A DNA stretch of 64,000 bases from Halothermothrix sp. Its GTDB lineage: Bacteria > Bacillota > Halanaerobiia > DY22613. Positions 24,252-34,208 of the stretch are shown here, piece by piece. The stretch is from the NCBI GenBank assembly GCA_016841825.1, contig JAENYK010000007.1, positions 50,846 to 114,845 on the forward strand. Reading direction: 5' to 3'. How positions within the stretch are numbered: position 1 is the stretch's first letter; every line of letters starts with the position of its first letter. The position numbers and the translations under genes were made by a program. Below the pieces are notes generated by a model. It did not search any database, was not told the origin of the DNA, and saw nothing but the letters and a program-made list of their open reading frames with translations.

Positions 24252-24498
24252 TGCCCTATCCCCCTATTTACCGATATCTGTCTTTTGTGTCTACCAGCAA
24301 ATTCTCCATAAAAAAATCTGTTCCCATAGACCAAAATCTAACTTTCCATTAGTTATGGCCACAACCACTTCTCTTCCTAGTAATAGTACATTTCAATATA
24401 GAAGTATATAGTTGACGGAATTTCATCGGAAATTTCGTTAAATAAAATTATTTACACAAATAATTCTCATCGCCGCATTCTCTAACAATTCGCTTTCT

Positions 24499-25206
24499 CT
24501 ATTCGGCAACTTTTAGATCAATTGTTCCGACTCCACCTTTAACTGTTAAATATATAGTATTAGCTGATCGGCCATATATATCATTAACATAAAAATCACC
24601 ATCTTTTCTTAAACCCGTCTTTTCAATAGAGCCAATTATATCACTTACAATTACACGTACCCCTGTATCCTTAGGTAAAACAATTGTGGCAGAGCCTACA
24701 CCACCTGAAATAACTGCAGATAAATCTTGTCTCCATTCTCCCACTAGATTTACAGTTGCTTCCCCGGCTCCCAATTTCAAATCTAATGTTTTTAAATTTA
24801 GATTACCTAAATTAGCCTGACATTGACCCGCACTTAAGCTTATCTTCATATCCATTTCTATATCATTATTAAAATTTAAATCCCACTCATAAACAAGTAC
24901 AACTGGATTTTGTTCAAAAGCTGAAGGTTGTACTATTGTCAGTAAATCTTTATCTTCACCTTCAATATAATTCACTATAGGTTTCCATTCTTTATTATTA
25001 TAAAAGAAGTCTGCATCTAATAGATTGCTTGAGTTATCTGAAATTGATAACACTCCTGCACCCATTTTAATCTCAACATCTGCTTTCTCTGCATTTAATT
25101 CCATAGATTCTGTCGTTTTTATAACATCACCCACCTCTGTAACACAACCTGTAATCAGAAACATTAACAAAAGTAATACGAAACTAAACTTTAATTTTAC
25201 ATTCAT
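24499..25206 (-). CDS. Toast-rack-type lipoprotein
   Basis: 235 residues. The N-terminus is a lipoprotein signal peptide with lipobox LITGC (Cys21). The rest is beta-rich with repeating Gly/Asp motifs (GAGVLSISDNSSNLLDADF, LKLGAGEATVNLVGEW, GGVGSATIVLPKDTGVRV), the pattern of the DUF2154/LiaF-type toast-rack fold. Such domains act in envelope-stress sensing or as adhesive shields. It is the last gene of a leftward envelope group and is separated from the barrel gene by about 230 bases, so it may be transcribed separately. Confidence 0.8.
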   Translation of the reverse strand: MNVKLKFSFVLLLLMFLITGCVTEVGDVIKTTESMELNAEKADVEIKMGAGVLSISDNSSNLLDADFFYNNKEWKPIVNYIEGEDKDLLTIVQPSAFEQNPVVLVYEWDLNFNNDIEMDMKISLSAGQCQANLGNLNLKTLDLKLGAGEATVNLVGEWRQDLSAVISGGVGSATIVLPKDTGVRVIVSDIIGSIEKTGLRKDGDFYVNDIYGRSANTIYLTVKGGVGTIDLKVAE

Positions 25207-25392
25207 TCATAATCACTCCTTTTTTAATTTGTTATTTAAATTTAAATTAATTTAATCCAGCAATTACTTTTTAAAATTTTCATTTTTCCTCTCTTGCTCT
25301 TTATATACTATTATACAACATTTTACCAAATATGTCACTATCAATTTTGAAAAAGAGCTAATTTGGTATGCCTTTATTTAACATCTTCATCC

Positions 25393-25422
25393 CCTCTTAA
25401 CCTTTATTATTAGATTAAGAGG
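25393..25422 (-). terminator. Hairpin after the outer-membrane barrel gene
   Basis: CCTCTTAA (25393-25400) pairs with TTAAGAGG (25415-25422) shortly after the stop. There is no clear T-run, so it may be only a weak terminator. Confidence 0.4.
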
Positions 25423-25436
25423 AGCAACAATTTATC

Positions 25437-26726
25437 TTAAAATAATATCTTTGTACCTAAATTGACAGAGAACCTTTCTCCCCATAGAGTTGCTTCTGTG
25501 AACTTGCCCCCAAGGTTGCCGTTTAAGTCTAAACTAATAATCAATCCCGATAAGGGACTATAGCTTATTCCACTCGCAACAATTGCTGACTTATCAATTA
25601 AGTTGACGATTCCATTAAGATTTATTTTTGCATCTGAAATAATAAACCTGTCAATGGAACCGGATAATGCTAAGTAGTACTTTGCAGTTTCAAAATGTTT
25701 ATATACTTTTGTTATAAAATCCTCCTTAATATTGTAGTCGCCATATTCTTCGATTCTTTTGAAAATATTTTTATCATAGCCATTATAATTGTAATATAAC
25801 TCGCCAGTCAAATTTATCCTATTGCGAATATTGTTATGGTCAAACAATTGTGAAAAACCTAAACTTAATCTGGGAGTCCATCCATCTTCCTTCTTTAAAT
25901 CCAAGCTATCATAATCTAGTGTATAATAGTTGTCTCCATTTGATAAAGCAAGCTCACCTCTAATATCTATTGTACCTAGACGACTAGAAAAATCCAGACC
26001 ATAAACAGCCTGATAACTCTCCTTACCCCAGAAAGATAATCCTATCTCTGTCTTGTCATATAAAAACTCATATTTTGCTGCTACTGAGATATCTTTGATC
26101 AGATCCAGGCTATCCATATCAACAAAGAAATATAAGTTCTTTTCAGCACCATTGGGAATATGTATTCGAATACCCTTAGTTCCTTCCCATACCTTATCCA
26201 TATCAGTAAAGCTCTTTTTGTCTACACTAATCATATCTACTGGATTCCATATATAATTCCTTCCCCAAACTAACATCTGTTTACCTGTTCTAATATATAC
26301 TTTATTATTTATATTAGTATCCAAAAAGAGCTCATTAACCCCAAAAATATCTTCATTATCACTCTCGGAAGATGATTCTCCAGCCTCAATACTCGCAAAT
26401 CCCCTAACCCCATCTTGTAACCTAATATCATAGAAAAGATTGATCTTGACCTGTTTATTTAATCTATGCTCATCTTCTTCTATAGAGTCACCAGACTGGC
26501 TTAAATACCAGTCTCTAGAAGTTGAATAGCTATAATAGATAATCTGAGATGCTATTTCACCTGAAACCCCAATCCTATTTTCTTGTAACTCTTTCCCTAT
26601 GTCAGGATTGATTAAAATATCCCCATCAGCTATCTCTTCTTCAAAAACAAACTCTGCGATCGCCACATTCTCCATACTTACTATGGTAAATAATAATAAT
26701 AGCATCAAAATTATATGTTTTCCCAT
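25437..26726 (-). CDS. Outer-membrane beta-barrel (porin-like) protein
   Basis: 429 residues with a signal peptide (1-24, ending NVAIAEF). The mature part is a series of alternating amphipathic strands rich in Tyr, Gly and Asn. The C-terminus is VNLGTKILF, ending in the aromatic residue used for outer-membrane barrel assembly. The GKQMLVWGRNYIWNPVD segment resembles DUF1302-type barrels. This indicates a cell with an outer membrane, unusual for a Firmicute. The ribosome-binding site GAGGTG overlaps the end of the LolA-like gene, giving translational coupling. It may form the outer-membrane part of the transport system encoded with it. Confidence 0.8.
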   Translation of the reverse strand: MGKHIILMLLLLFTIVSMENVAIAEFVFEEEIADGDILINPDIGKELQENRIGVSGEIASQIIYYSYSTSRDWYLSQSGDSIEEDEHRLNKQVKINLFYDIRLQDGVRGFASIEAGESSSESDNEDIFGVNELFLDTNINNKVYIRTGKQMLVWGRNYIWNPVDMISVDKKSFTDMDKVWEGTKGIRIHIPNGAEKNLYFFVDMDSLDLIKDISVAAKYEFLYDKTEIGLSFWGKESYQAVYGLDFSSRLGTIDIRGELALSNGDNYYTLDYDSLDLKKEDGWTPRLSLGFSQLFDHNNIRNRINLTGELYYNYNGYDKNIFKRIEEYGDYNIKEDFITKVYKHFETAKYYLALSGSIDRFIISDAKINLNGIVNLIDKSAIVASGISYSPLSGLIISLDLNGNLGGKFTEATLWGERFSVNLGTKILF

Positions 26727-26736
26727 TTAAAACACC

Positions 26737-27507
26737 TCATCTACTCAGACTTTCTAGATATGCTCTAGTAAAAATATAGTCGTCAATCAGCTCTAGAGAG
26801 ATTCCTTCAAATTCGATTATGGTTCTATGATCTTCTTCAAATTCGTCTACAATAACATTTTTAATACATAAATATTTGTCTTCAATCTTCACATACTTTA
26901 AGAAGTAAACTGTTTCCATCAATATTCCATTTAATGAATAATACTCGATCATTAGCGGTAGATAATTATCTTGTCTTACCCAATAGGTTCTTGTGGGATA
27001 TGCAACATCTGGAAGTAATGCTTCTACTTGAAATTTATATACTGGTATCTCTCCTATAAGTGCTTCCTCAATTTTTTCTTGACCCAAATCATCTAATACC
27101 GGTCTATATATTTCATTTAGTTGATTATTTTCAAAATCTTCAGCTGAAGCGTTAGTTCCAAGAATACTTTCACTTCTATTTACATGCTGAAACATTCTGG
27201 TATTTCTCCTATACATCCAAATATTATCACCTATTCGTAGATAACCATTATCTCTTTCCACTTCAGGACTAATCATAACAATCAAAAAAGCATTATCTTG
27301 ATTTCTTTGATAATAATTTGATTTAAACACTTTTATTCCTTGATTAGGTTTTTGTTCTGTAAAGGTTACGCTCGCAGTCATATCACTCTCCAGGCGAATC
27401 TTATTATCTATCTCTACTAATATATCCTCAATATTGGGCATAGCGAATACTGAATGCGTAAAGAAAAGCAACAAAACCACTATTTGGATGCAGATTAATT
27501 TTTTCAT
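26737..27507 (-). CDS. LolA-like outer-membrane lipoprotein-sorting protein
   Basis: 256 residues with a signal peptide (1-22). The mature protein matches the LolA-like family (outer membrane lipoprotein-sorting protein): SVTFTEQKPNQ, NAFLIVMISPEVERDNGYLRIGDNIWMYRRNTRMFQHV, and YPTRTYWVRQDNYLPLMIEYY. Such proteins adopt an incomplete barrel that shuttles lipidated cargo through the periplasm. The gene lies between two FtsX-type permease genes and a barrel gene, completing an export path from inner to outer membrane. Confidence 0.9.
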   Translation of the reverse strand: MKKLICIQIVVLLLFFTHSVFAMPNIEDILVEIDNKIRLESDMTASVTFTEQKPNQGIKVFKSNYYQRNQDNAFLIVMISPEVERDNGYLRIGDNIWMYRRNTRMFQHVNRSESILGTNASAEDFENNQLNEIYRPVLDDLGQEKIEEALIGEIPVYKFQVEALLPDVAYPTRTYWVRQDNYLPLMIEYYSLNGILMETVYFLKYVKIEDKYLCIKNVIVDEFEEDHRTIIEFEGISLELIDDYIFTRAYLESLSR

Positions 27508-27571
27508 TATATTTTCACCTCTCTAAATAATTTTCTTTACTTAGTTTTCCAAAAAACACTTTTACCTCACT

Positions 27572-29299
27572 CTAATTTCTCAGTGCTTCTACAACTGGAA
27601 GTTTAGCAGCATATTTCGCAGGGAAATAAGCTGTAATTCCTGAAATAAATAATATTAACATCAAATTTGTTATTATCTGTTTCAGATCTATGATAAAATT
27701 TAACCTCTTATTCTTCAAGATCATACTTAAAAAATTATTCAACTCGAACTCAAGTCCCCCCAATATTTGTAACACTATTATCGCCAATAGAATCCCAGCA
27801 ATACTAGATATCAAAGTCAAAAACAAAGTTTCTAAGACAAAGATTTTTTTTACATCATTTTTCTGTAAACCTATTGCTCTGATAGTACCTATCTCAGGAG
27901 TTCTCTCTTTAATTGACATTCTTAAAGTGTTAATGACCCCAATTAATATAATCAAGAACAATATCAAAATAACTATCATAGTAATCAAATTCAAAACTTC
28001 CTCTATAGTTAAAATACTACTTGCTCCTTCATACATTGTTGAAACATCTATTCTTTTTTGATTTGTTTTAATTCGACTCTCTTCAATATATTTTTGCTGT
28101 AACTCCTGGTTATTTGAACTTCTTTCTAGTAATTTCCATTCCTTGGCTAACGCATTATACATTGAGCTATCTTCTTCAATGTAATTCCAGTAATCTTCTT
28201 TAGGTACGAATCTATAATATGTATTAAATATCCCTTCTCCATTTACCAAAAGTACATCTTTGGCTAATTCTGTATCAGAATCATAAATCGCATTTAACGT
28301 AAAACTTTCTTGATGTTCACCACTATATTTAGAATCATAACTATAATAAAATTCATCTCCAACATTTAAATTTAACTTATCAGCCACATCCTTACTAAGT
28401 AACACACCTTTTTCACTTAACGCTGTTTCCACATCTCCACTTATAATGTTTATATTACTTAATAATGTATCCTTTGATTTAGCATCATTATTATAAGCTA
28501 ATAGTTGTACCTGATCATTTGCTATATTTCCTTTAATAGAAATAAGTCCAGGTTTTAAGTTTTCGTGTAAAATATCTGCGTATTTTTTAGCATTTACCTT
28601 TGGATCTCTTAAAAAAATTTGCAAACTAGCTGATTCCCACGATTGATATCCAAATAGGTCTCTAGCCTTTTCGTTATCCAGAAAAACTGCAATATCCATA
28701 AAGGTATTATTAGGTCTTGCAATAGCTACAACTGTTAATGCCACTGCTTGAATCTGCCCTGTAACCATTGGTAACCTTACCCTAATCGAATCATTAACAC
28801 TAACATTTAACGCTTTTGCCTTCTGAGCTGATATAATTACAGGATAATTAATATCCTCACTCAAAAAATTATCAAAATTTCCGTTAATAATGGTAAAGTA
28901 TTCATTAAAGAGTTGTTGCTGTTCTTCAGTTTTAAAGTTAACACCAACTATATTAACATCTTCAATCGTATTATTACCAACAGCCCTTACATAAGCAAAC
29001 AATTCTTCATCTATACTAACCAAATCCTTATCATCTATAGATTGATTTATAATTTCTTCAACCATAAATCTATCACTTATCAGAAAACGATTCAAAGTAC
29101 TGCCAGACATCCCTTTTACAACTAAATGACCTGATACATAAGTAACTACATCATTGAATAGTACATCTACCATACCATTGGAAAAAGAAGTGGCTATAAC
29201 TAGAATCATCATTCCAAAACCTATACTAATACCCAAAAAAATATTTCTTTTCTTCTGTCTTACCAAATTTCTTAAGCTCAACTTCAATAATAATTTCAA
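27572..29299 (-). CDS. FtsX/MacB-type ABC permease
   Basis: 575 residues from the TTG at 29299, preceded by GGAGGTGA; a longer reading from 29329 would bury that site. Topology is that of LolC/LolE and MacB: one N-terminal helix (about 20-42), a large extracytoplasmic domain of about 370 residues (MacB_PCD), then three C-terminal helices with RTPEIGTIRAIGLQKNDVKKIF before the second. It is paired with a second permease gene and probably forms a heterodimer driven by the ATPase encoded at 31.6-32.3 kb. The likely function is extraction of lipoproteins or another lipid-linked cargo from the inner membrane. Confidence 0.9.
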   Translation of the reverse strand: MKLLLKLSLRNLVRQKKRNIFLGISIGFGMMILVIATSFSNGMVDVLFNDVVTYVSGHLVVKGMSGSTLNRFLISDRFMVEEIINQSIDDKDLVSIDEELFAYVRAVGNNTIEDVNIVGVNFKTEEQQQLFNEYFTIINGNFDNFLSEDINYPVIISAQKAKALNVSVNDSIRVRLPMVTGQIQAVALTVVAIARPNNTFMDIAVFLDNEKARDLFGYQSWESASLQIFLRDPKVNAKKYADILHENLKPGLISIKGNIANDQVQLLAYNNDAKSKDTLLSNINIISGDVETALSEKGVLLSKDVADKLNLNVGDEFYYSYDSKYSGEHQESFTLNAIYDSDTELAKDVLLVNGEGIFNTYYRFVPKEDYWNYIEEDSSMYNALAKEWKLLERSSNNQELQQKYIEESRIKTNQKRIDVSTMYEGASSILTIEEVLNLITMIVILILFLIILIGVINTLRMSIKERTPEIGTIRAIGLQKNDVKKIFVLETLFLTLISSIAGILLAIIVLQILGGLEFELNNFLSMILKNKRLNFIIDLKQIITNLMLILFISGITAYFPAKYAAKLPVVEALRN

Positions 29300-29333
29300 T
29301 ATCTTCACCTCCAGAATTAAAAAACACAACTGT

Positions 29334-30845
29334 TTAATTTCTTTTTATTGCATCTAATGGTACGATCTTAGAAACTATATTCAATGGATGTATTACAGAT
29401 AATAGAGTAACAACCAATAATCCTAACGCTACTAATAAGAAATCCATTCCTGTAAACATGGGGTTAAACTTAGTGCCTCCATATACAATCTCTACCCATT
29501 CATTAGTAGTTGTAATATCTGCAAGTTTAATTAGATTAACTACAATTATACCCAGCAAAATGCCTATACCGCCGAAGAAAAAGGATAAAAATCCCGTTTC
29601 GGAAATATACATATTCTTCAAAAAGCTTTTTCTGCTACCTATTGCTCTCATCATCGCAATTTCTGATGTTCTTTCAATAGTAGCCATACTTAAGGTATTC
29701 ATTATCATTATTATCGCGACAAAAAATAGACACATTATAAATAAATTTAATGCTCCTTTTATCAAAATCGCAATACTTCCAACAAATCCAATAGCAGATT
29801 GCCAACTAACTGCTCGCACATTTAAATTTTCTGCTTCAAATATATTATTCAATTTAGTTATTGTCTCATTTAACGATATATCAGTAGCTTTTCGAATAAA
29901 AACTAAATTAAAAACTCCAGAATCGATATCAACTATATGATCTTCATTAATTACTTCTGTAGGTACTTCGTTAACTACTTCCTCTTCAGCACTATACTCT
30001 TCAACCACATCATCCATAAAATAAAAATCAAAATTTCTTCCACTTAATAGTGCTTTTGTTTCTTCAGGTATTTCTACTAATTTATCTCTTCCTGTTACAT
30101 AATGATGGGCTTCTCGAAAGGATTCAATATCAATAAGAGCATAATTACCCCAGATTTTATTTAATGCATTATAGTCGATAACCCCTATGACGGGAACTTT
30201 AATATCCACAACAGAATTAGTGTCACTCATTCCCATTATAATTAATTCATGCCGAAGACCAACATTTCCTGAACTTTCATTACCTACCTCTAATACTTTT
30301 TCATTACCCTTTTCATCAGAAGTGACCCAAAAATTCATAAAATTATAGATTTTTGTCCTGGATTCACTAGGTAACAACATGCCTCTTTCACCTTTTGACA
30401 ATCCTCTACCTTCAACAACCTTGAAATTATCTGGAAAAAAACTTTGATATTTTTTGATATCAACACCTAAAAACATCTGATAATGCATAGATGCTTCTTC
30501 ATCTAATATAACCATTGTTCCACCAGTCAAAGGCAGATAATCCGCCACAGCATTTTCTTCATCAAGTATTTCTTCGATTTTTTCATAATCTGCTAGAATT
30601 TCGAGATTTTTACCGGCTGTCAAGTCAAGTAAAATATCATCATCTTCTTGACTATCGGATATTAGAACAATATCACCTGTAAATGTATTTACTATATTTT
30701 CAAACAAACCAAACTCCATACCAGAAATAACTGAATTACCTATCGTCATTAAAAATGCTCCAACAAACAATATTAGACCTATGACTAAAGACCTACCTTT
30801 ATGTCTCCATATATTTCTCCAGGCTATTTTGAAAACTAATTTCAT
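29334..30845 (-). CDS. FtsX/MacB-type ABC permease
   Basis: About 503 residues. The start is taken as the ATG at 30845 (MKLVFKIAWRNIWRHKGR); ATG codons at 30854 and 30857 are also possible behind the AAAGGA site. It has one N-terminal helix, a periplasmic domain of about 330 residues and three C-terminal helices with RTSEIAMMRAIGSRKSFLKNMY. It is paralogous to the next gene downstream and probably forms a LolCE-like heterodimer with it. The 34-base spacing to that gene indicates one transcript. It is the first gene after the unusual 740-base non-coding stretch. Confidence 0.9.
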   Translation of the reverse strand: MKLVFKIAWRNIWRHKGRSLVIGLILFVGAFLMTIGNSVISGMEFGLFENIVNTFTGDIVLISDSQEDDDILLDLTAGKNLEILADYEKIEEILDEENAVADYLPLTGGTMVILDEEASMHYQMFLGVDIKKYQSFFPDNFKVVEGRGLSKGERGMLLPSESRTKIYNFMNFWVTSDEKGNEKVLEVGNESSGNVGLRHELIIMGMSDTNSVVDIKVPVIGVIDYNALNKIWGNYALIDIESFREAHHYVTGRDKLVEIPEETKALLSGRNFDFYFMDDVVEEYSAEEEVVNEVPTEVINEDHIVDIDSGVFNLVFIRKATDISLNETITKLNNIFEAENLNVRAVSWQSAIGFVGSIAILIKGALNLFIMCLFFVAIIMIMNTLSMATIERTSEIAMMRAIGSRKSFLKNMYISETGFLSFFFGGIGILLGIIVVNLIKLADITTTNEWVEIVYGGTKFNPMFTGMDFLLVALGLLVVTLLSVIHPLNIVSKIVPLDAIKRN

Positions 30846-31582
30846 TTTAAGCATCATTCCTTTCGCTGTGCTCAAGGCACAAAATTCAATGAAAGTATCA
30901 TATCTCTAAAAACTATGTTTTGGGCTACAATATTATTTTAGAACAAGCAGATACATTACTCTGTGGGTAAAGTATCCCACTGAGAAAGCAAATATCGGCA
31001 TTGGTTTAAATTGAAATCGATTCAAGACAACTCAGGGTCAAAGAGCGACGTTTGCATCAATCCAACCTATACACCAAAAGCCTTAAGTGTTTCGTTTCCG
31101 CTTTCCAGGAATCAATCCCTGGATAATCAGTCCACCAGGTAAAAGTTATTGTCTGGAGCATTTAAGAAGATATTTAGTTAATGGCATAATTATACAAATT
31201 TATGTATAAAAAACTGATAGTCCAATATGGAAAATTAATAAGCAGTTTTTAGCAAAAAGTGGGTTCTTTCCAAAGTTAAGTAGATACTTTTCCTTTTCGC
31301 TCTATACAGTACTTCATTAATGGTAAAAATGAGCTGTAGCTGATCATTTTTAACCCTAATAATTGCAAAAAGTACTCTAAAAACAGTTGCTTAAACTAAT
31401 CGTGGAAAGAACCCAAAAGTACTTGGCACTGACAACTGGAAGGTAAGTTGTTTGTGCAGTTTTACTATTGCTACCCGAGTTATAAGAATTCCGTTTATTA
31501 ATTTCAATAAAATATTAGTGTGACAGAAAGTACTAAATCTTGTATATAGCAAAAAGTTAATATTTGCTTTGCCCCATCTAAA
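30846..31582. other. Non-coding stretch with structured and possibly mobile sequence
   Basis: No gene is visible in 737 bases. A relatively GC-rich block (about 30960-31160) contains small hairpins, for example GTGGG-CCCAC at 30963-30980 and the near-palindrome TCCAGG(A)ATCAAT(C)CCTGGA near 31105-31125. It looks like the remains of a mobile element or a structured RNA. A second block at 31261-31414 is an inverted repeat. The promoter of the downstream permease operon may also lie here. Confidence 0.4.
31261..31414. repeat. 154-bp element bounded by 12-bp inverted repeats
   Basis: GGGTTCTTTCCA (31261-31272) and TGGAAAGAACCC (31403-31414) are perfectly complementary, and the pairing continues inward after a bulge (AGTTAAG against CTTAAACT). 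An inner hairpin, AAAATGA..TCATTTT, lies near the centre. This is the pattern of a miniature inverted-repeat element or a structured RNA. Confidence 0.6.
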
Positions 31583-32254
31583 TCATATTAATCTACCATC
31601 TCTAATCTTGATAATATTTTTTGCATATTTAATAACTTCTGGATCATGAGTCGAAAAAATAAAAGTTGTCTTTTTCTTGTCATTTAAGTCTTTCATCAAT
31701 TGTAAGATAGATTCACTTGTTTCAGAATCAAGGTTAGCCGTAGGTTCATCTGCCAATACAATGGCTGGATCACCGGCTAAGGCTCTCGCAATAGATACCC
31801 TTTGCCTTTGTCCTCCAGATAACTCTGCAGGTCTATGTTTGATATAATCACTTAAACCGACTTCTTCTATTAGCCTTTCTACTCTATCATTAATTTCTTC
31901 TTTTTTATATTTTTTCATAAGTAATAATGGGAACTCTACATTTTCTTTAACATTTAGAACCGGAATAAGATTAAAATTTTGGAATATAAATCCAACATTA
32001 AATAATCTTATATCGGTAATCTGTTTATCTTTCAGTTCACTAAGCTCTTGATCCTGAATTTTCACAATTCCCGTTGTTGGAGTATCAATACACCCAATAA
32101 TATTTAGTAACGTTGTTTTACCACTTCCTGAAGGACCTACAATTGATATAAAATCACCTTTATCTATTTTTAAATTTACTCCTTTTAGAGCAGGAACTTT
32201 AGTCTTTCCTAATGAGTATTCTTTTGTAATATTTTTCGCCTCTATAAATGCCAA
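31583..32254 (-). CDS. LolD/MacB-type ABC ATPase
   Basis: 223 residues, the typical length of LolD-like ATPases. It has Walker A GPSGSGKT (about 40-47), Q-loop IFQNFNLIPVLNVKENVEFPLL, signature LSGGQRQRVSIARAL, Walker B IVLADEPTANLD and the switch His in IFSTHD. The start is TTG at 32254, four bases after GGGGAGAG. It very probably energises the two FtsX-type permeases encoded downstream, though a 737-base gap separates them. A possible promoter (TTGCCA-16-TATTAT) lies just upstream. Confidence 0.93.
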   Translation of the reverse strand: MAFIEAKNITKEYSLGKTKVPALKGVNLKIDKGDFISIVGPSGSGKTTLLNIIGCIDTPTTGIVKIQDQELSELKDKQITDIRLFNVGFIFQNFNLIPVLNVKENVEFPLLLMKKYKKEEINDRVERLIEEVGLSDYIKHRPAELSGGQRQRVSIARALAGDPAIVLADEPTANLDSETSESILQLMKDLNDKKKTTFIFSTHDPEVIKYAKNIIKIRDGRLI

Positions 32255-32338
32255 TAGTCTCTCCCCTTTCTTTATAATAGGTATTCATTATAATTTGGCA
32301 ACACCCCGTTCAACTCTGCCAGTACACTAACTCATATT

Positions 32339-32881
32339 TTATGTTTCTTTAGGTATACGAGAAAGAATAATTATTTTTAAACAAATATAAACAACTGCCG
32401 CAATTAATATACCTATAATAAACCATAAACCCAACCCCAGCACCGTTTCATATCCTAAAGCAATCTTAATAATGCCATGAATAATATAAGCAAATAAAAT
32501 TGCTACTAAACTATTAACAATCCATAGGAGTCGTGCAACTAAAGTACGAATTTGTTCTAACCGCTTACCGCCAAGTTTTTCTCTTTTTTCTGGAGAATAT
32601 CTCAAAACCGTTCCAGCATCTTTAGGAGCAATGATAAGAAAATAGTTGATTAATGAATTTTGTAAATATAACCATAAACTTACTATAGGAAGAAAAATTA
32701 ATATACCTCTTCCGGTCCAATCAACTGGCATACCTACTGCGTTAAAATATTTTGGAATTATGTCAGGAATCTCTCCATAATAATAAACAGAGTACACAAT
32801 TGAAAATAACACCACACCAAAAGGAATAATTTCAAGCCAGGGACTATAACATTTTGCGACCTTCTTTAACATAAAATTCAC
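32339..32881 (-). CDS. DUF1648-domain membrane protein
   Basis: 180 residues with about four hydrophobic helices. The DUF1648 motif is visible after the first helix: YGEIPDIIPKYFNAVGMPVDWTGRG, in which IP..Y(F)N..G.P is characteristic. Related domains occur in SdpI, an immunity protein, and in many uncharacterised membrane proteins. Here it has its own perfect-spaced promoter and a GAGGTGA site. A role in self-protection against the nearby PKS-NRPS product is possible but only inferred. Confidence 0.85.
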   Translation of the reverse strand: MNFMLKKVAKCYSPWLEIIPFGVVLFSIVYSVYYYGEIPDIIPKYFNAVGMPVDWTGRGILIFLPIVSLWLYLQNSLINYFLIIAPKDAGTVLRYSPEKREKLGGKRLEQIRTLVARLLWIVNSLVAILFAYIIHGIIKIALGYETVLGLGLWFIIGILIAAVVYICLKIIILSRIPKET

Positions 32882-32911
32882 CTCATTCTATTTTATAACT
32901 AACCTTCATTT

Positions 32912-32940
32912 ATTATATAGCATCTTTCCTATTTAGTCAA
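32912..32940 (-). promoter_or_regulatory. Sigma-A promoter of the DUF1648 gene
   Basis: TTGACT (32940-32935) and TATAAT (32917-32912) on the minus strand are separated by 17 bases, about 30 bases before the start codon. Confidence 0.8.
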
Positions 32941-33013
32941 CAACAAGCAAATGCTATATTTTTTTCTAATAATATCAAATGATTGGAGAAAACTATAAAT
33001 AGCAGAGCAGCCC

Positions 33014-33071
33014 AGCCCACTAAGTGTTTTAAGTATCTTATGTAGAGAAAACAGACTAAAGTTAGTGGGCT
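33014..33071 (-). terminator. Hairpin after the ABC-2 permease gene
   Basis: AGCCCACTAA (33014-33023) pairs with TTAGTGGGCT (33062-33071) with a 38-base loop. It marks the end of the long PKS-NRPS-exporter transcript. There is no strong T-run, so termination efficiency is uncertain. Confidence 0.5.
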
Positions 33072-33131
33072 TTACACAGAATTTTTATAATCCTATTGTT
33101 ACGCCACTTTTAATCATAACTTTTACACATA

Positions 33132-34208
33132 TCATTCCCAAGTCCATAGTTTTATGGTAAGTGCAGAAGTACTAATCAAAAAAGCAAGTAAAACTAAAAT
33201 ATTTGAATACATACTATATTCACCAATACCTAATATTACTTGTCTTAATGCATCACCCAAGTAAGATAGCGGCATAATAGTTACGATTGGTTTTAAGTAT
33301 CCAGGCATAATTTCCACAGGAATAAAAATACCTGATAAAAATACCATTAATAAAGTTGCTATCTGAATGACAATATTTCCGGCAGCAGCAGTCTTGACGA
33401 TTGTAATCAAAAAATATCCAAGACTCGAGAATGTTAAGACACCTAACATAACAATAAGAATGAGATAGAATACATTACCAGCAATTGTTACACCAAACAC
33501 AAAGGAAGCGATTATAGAAACTAAGGCAAGTTGTACTAAAGCAACTAGTAATCTTAAAGCTAATTCACTGCTTAATAAAGAAATTCTTGATAAAGGAGTT
33601 ATACTTAACCCCCGTAAAACATTTTTTTCTTTTAAGTTTAAAAATTCTAATGAAGCAAATAGCCCCAATTGCATCAGTGCAAGAGCCAGTACCCCTGGGA
33701 GCATATAATTAAAAGTACTTATCTTTTCGGTTTCGTTAACGCTCGTTTGTGTAATGTTAATCTTTCTGTCACTTCCCATTAATTGATCCTCTATTACCAC
33801 AAATAGTTGCCTTATATATGCTAACACATTCAAATCGCTATCCATATCATACAACACCTGTATCTCATAGCTATTTTCTTCTGTAAGTTCATGATAACTC
33901 ACATTCGGTAGTTTTAAAACTACATCTCGATCACCATTTTTTAAAGCTTTTAACTCTTCAACCTCATTATCGCTGTAAACTACAACTCCACCTGTATCAC
34001 TTAGATTATCAAGTATGATTTGATGCATATCATTATCTGATGCAATTATACCTATATTAAGTACACTACTAGCCTCATCACTACCTCCAAAAACTATTGA
34101 AAATATGAATATCAATATGACTGGAAATAGCATTGTGACAAATAAAGTTCCACTATCTCTAATATATTCTCTTAAGTTTGCTATAAACAACTTTTTAAAT
34201 CCCTTCAT
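33132..34208 (-). CDS. ABC-2-type transporter permease
   Basis: 358 residues: one N-terminal helix (about 22-42), a large external domain (about 45-175), then five or six C-terminal helices, with the conserved LRGLSITPLSR cytoplasmic loop and GIFIPVEIMPGYLKPI signature. This is the ABC2_membrane_3 layout of drug and antibiotic exporters. The start overlaps the ATPase gene by 14 bases. Together they lie directly downstream of the thioesterase-containing NRPS gene on the same strand and probably export the assembly-line product or protect against it. Confidence 0.93.
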   Translation of the reverse strand: MKGFKKLFIANLREYIRDSGTLFVTMLFPVILIFIFSIVFGGSDEASSVLNIGIIASDNDMHQIILDNLSDTGGVVVYSDNEVEELKALKNGDRDVVLKLPNVSYHELTEENSYEIQVLYDMDSDLNVLAYIRQLFVVIEDQLMGSDRKINITQTSVNETEKISTFNYMLPGVLALALMQLGLFASLEFLNLKEKNVLRGLSITPLSRISLLSSELALRLLVALVQLALVSIIASFVFGVTIAGNVFYLILIVMLGVLTFSSLGYFLITIVKTAAAGNIVIQIATLLMVFLSGIFIPVEIMPGYLKPIVTIMPLSYLGDALRQVILGIGEYSMYSNILVLLAFLISTSALTIKLWTWE

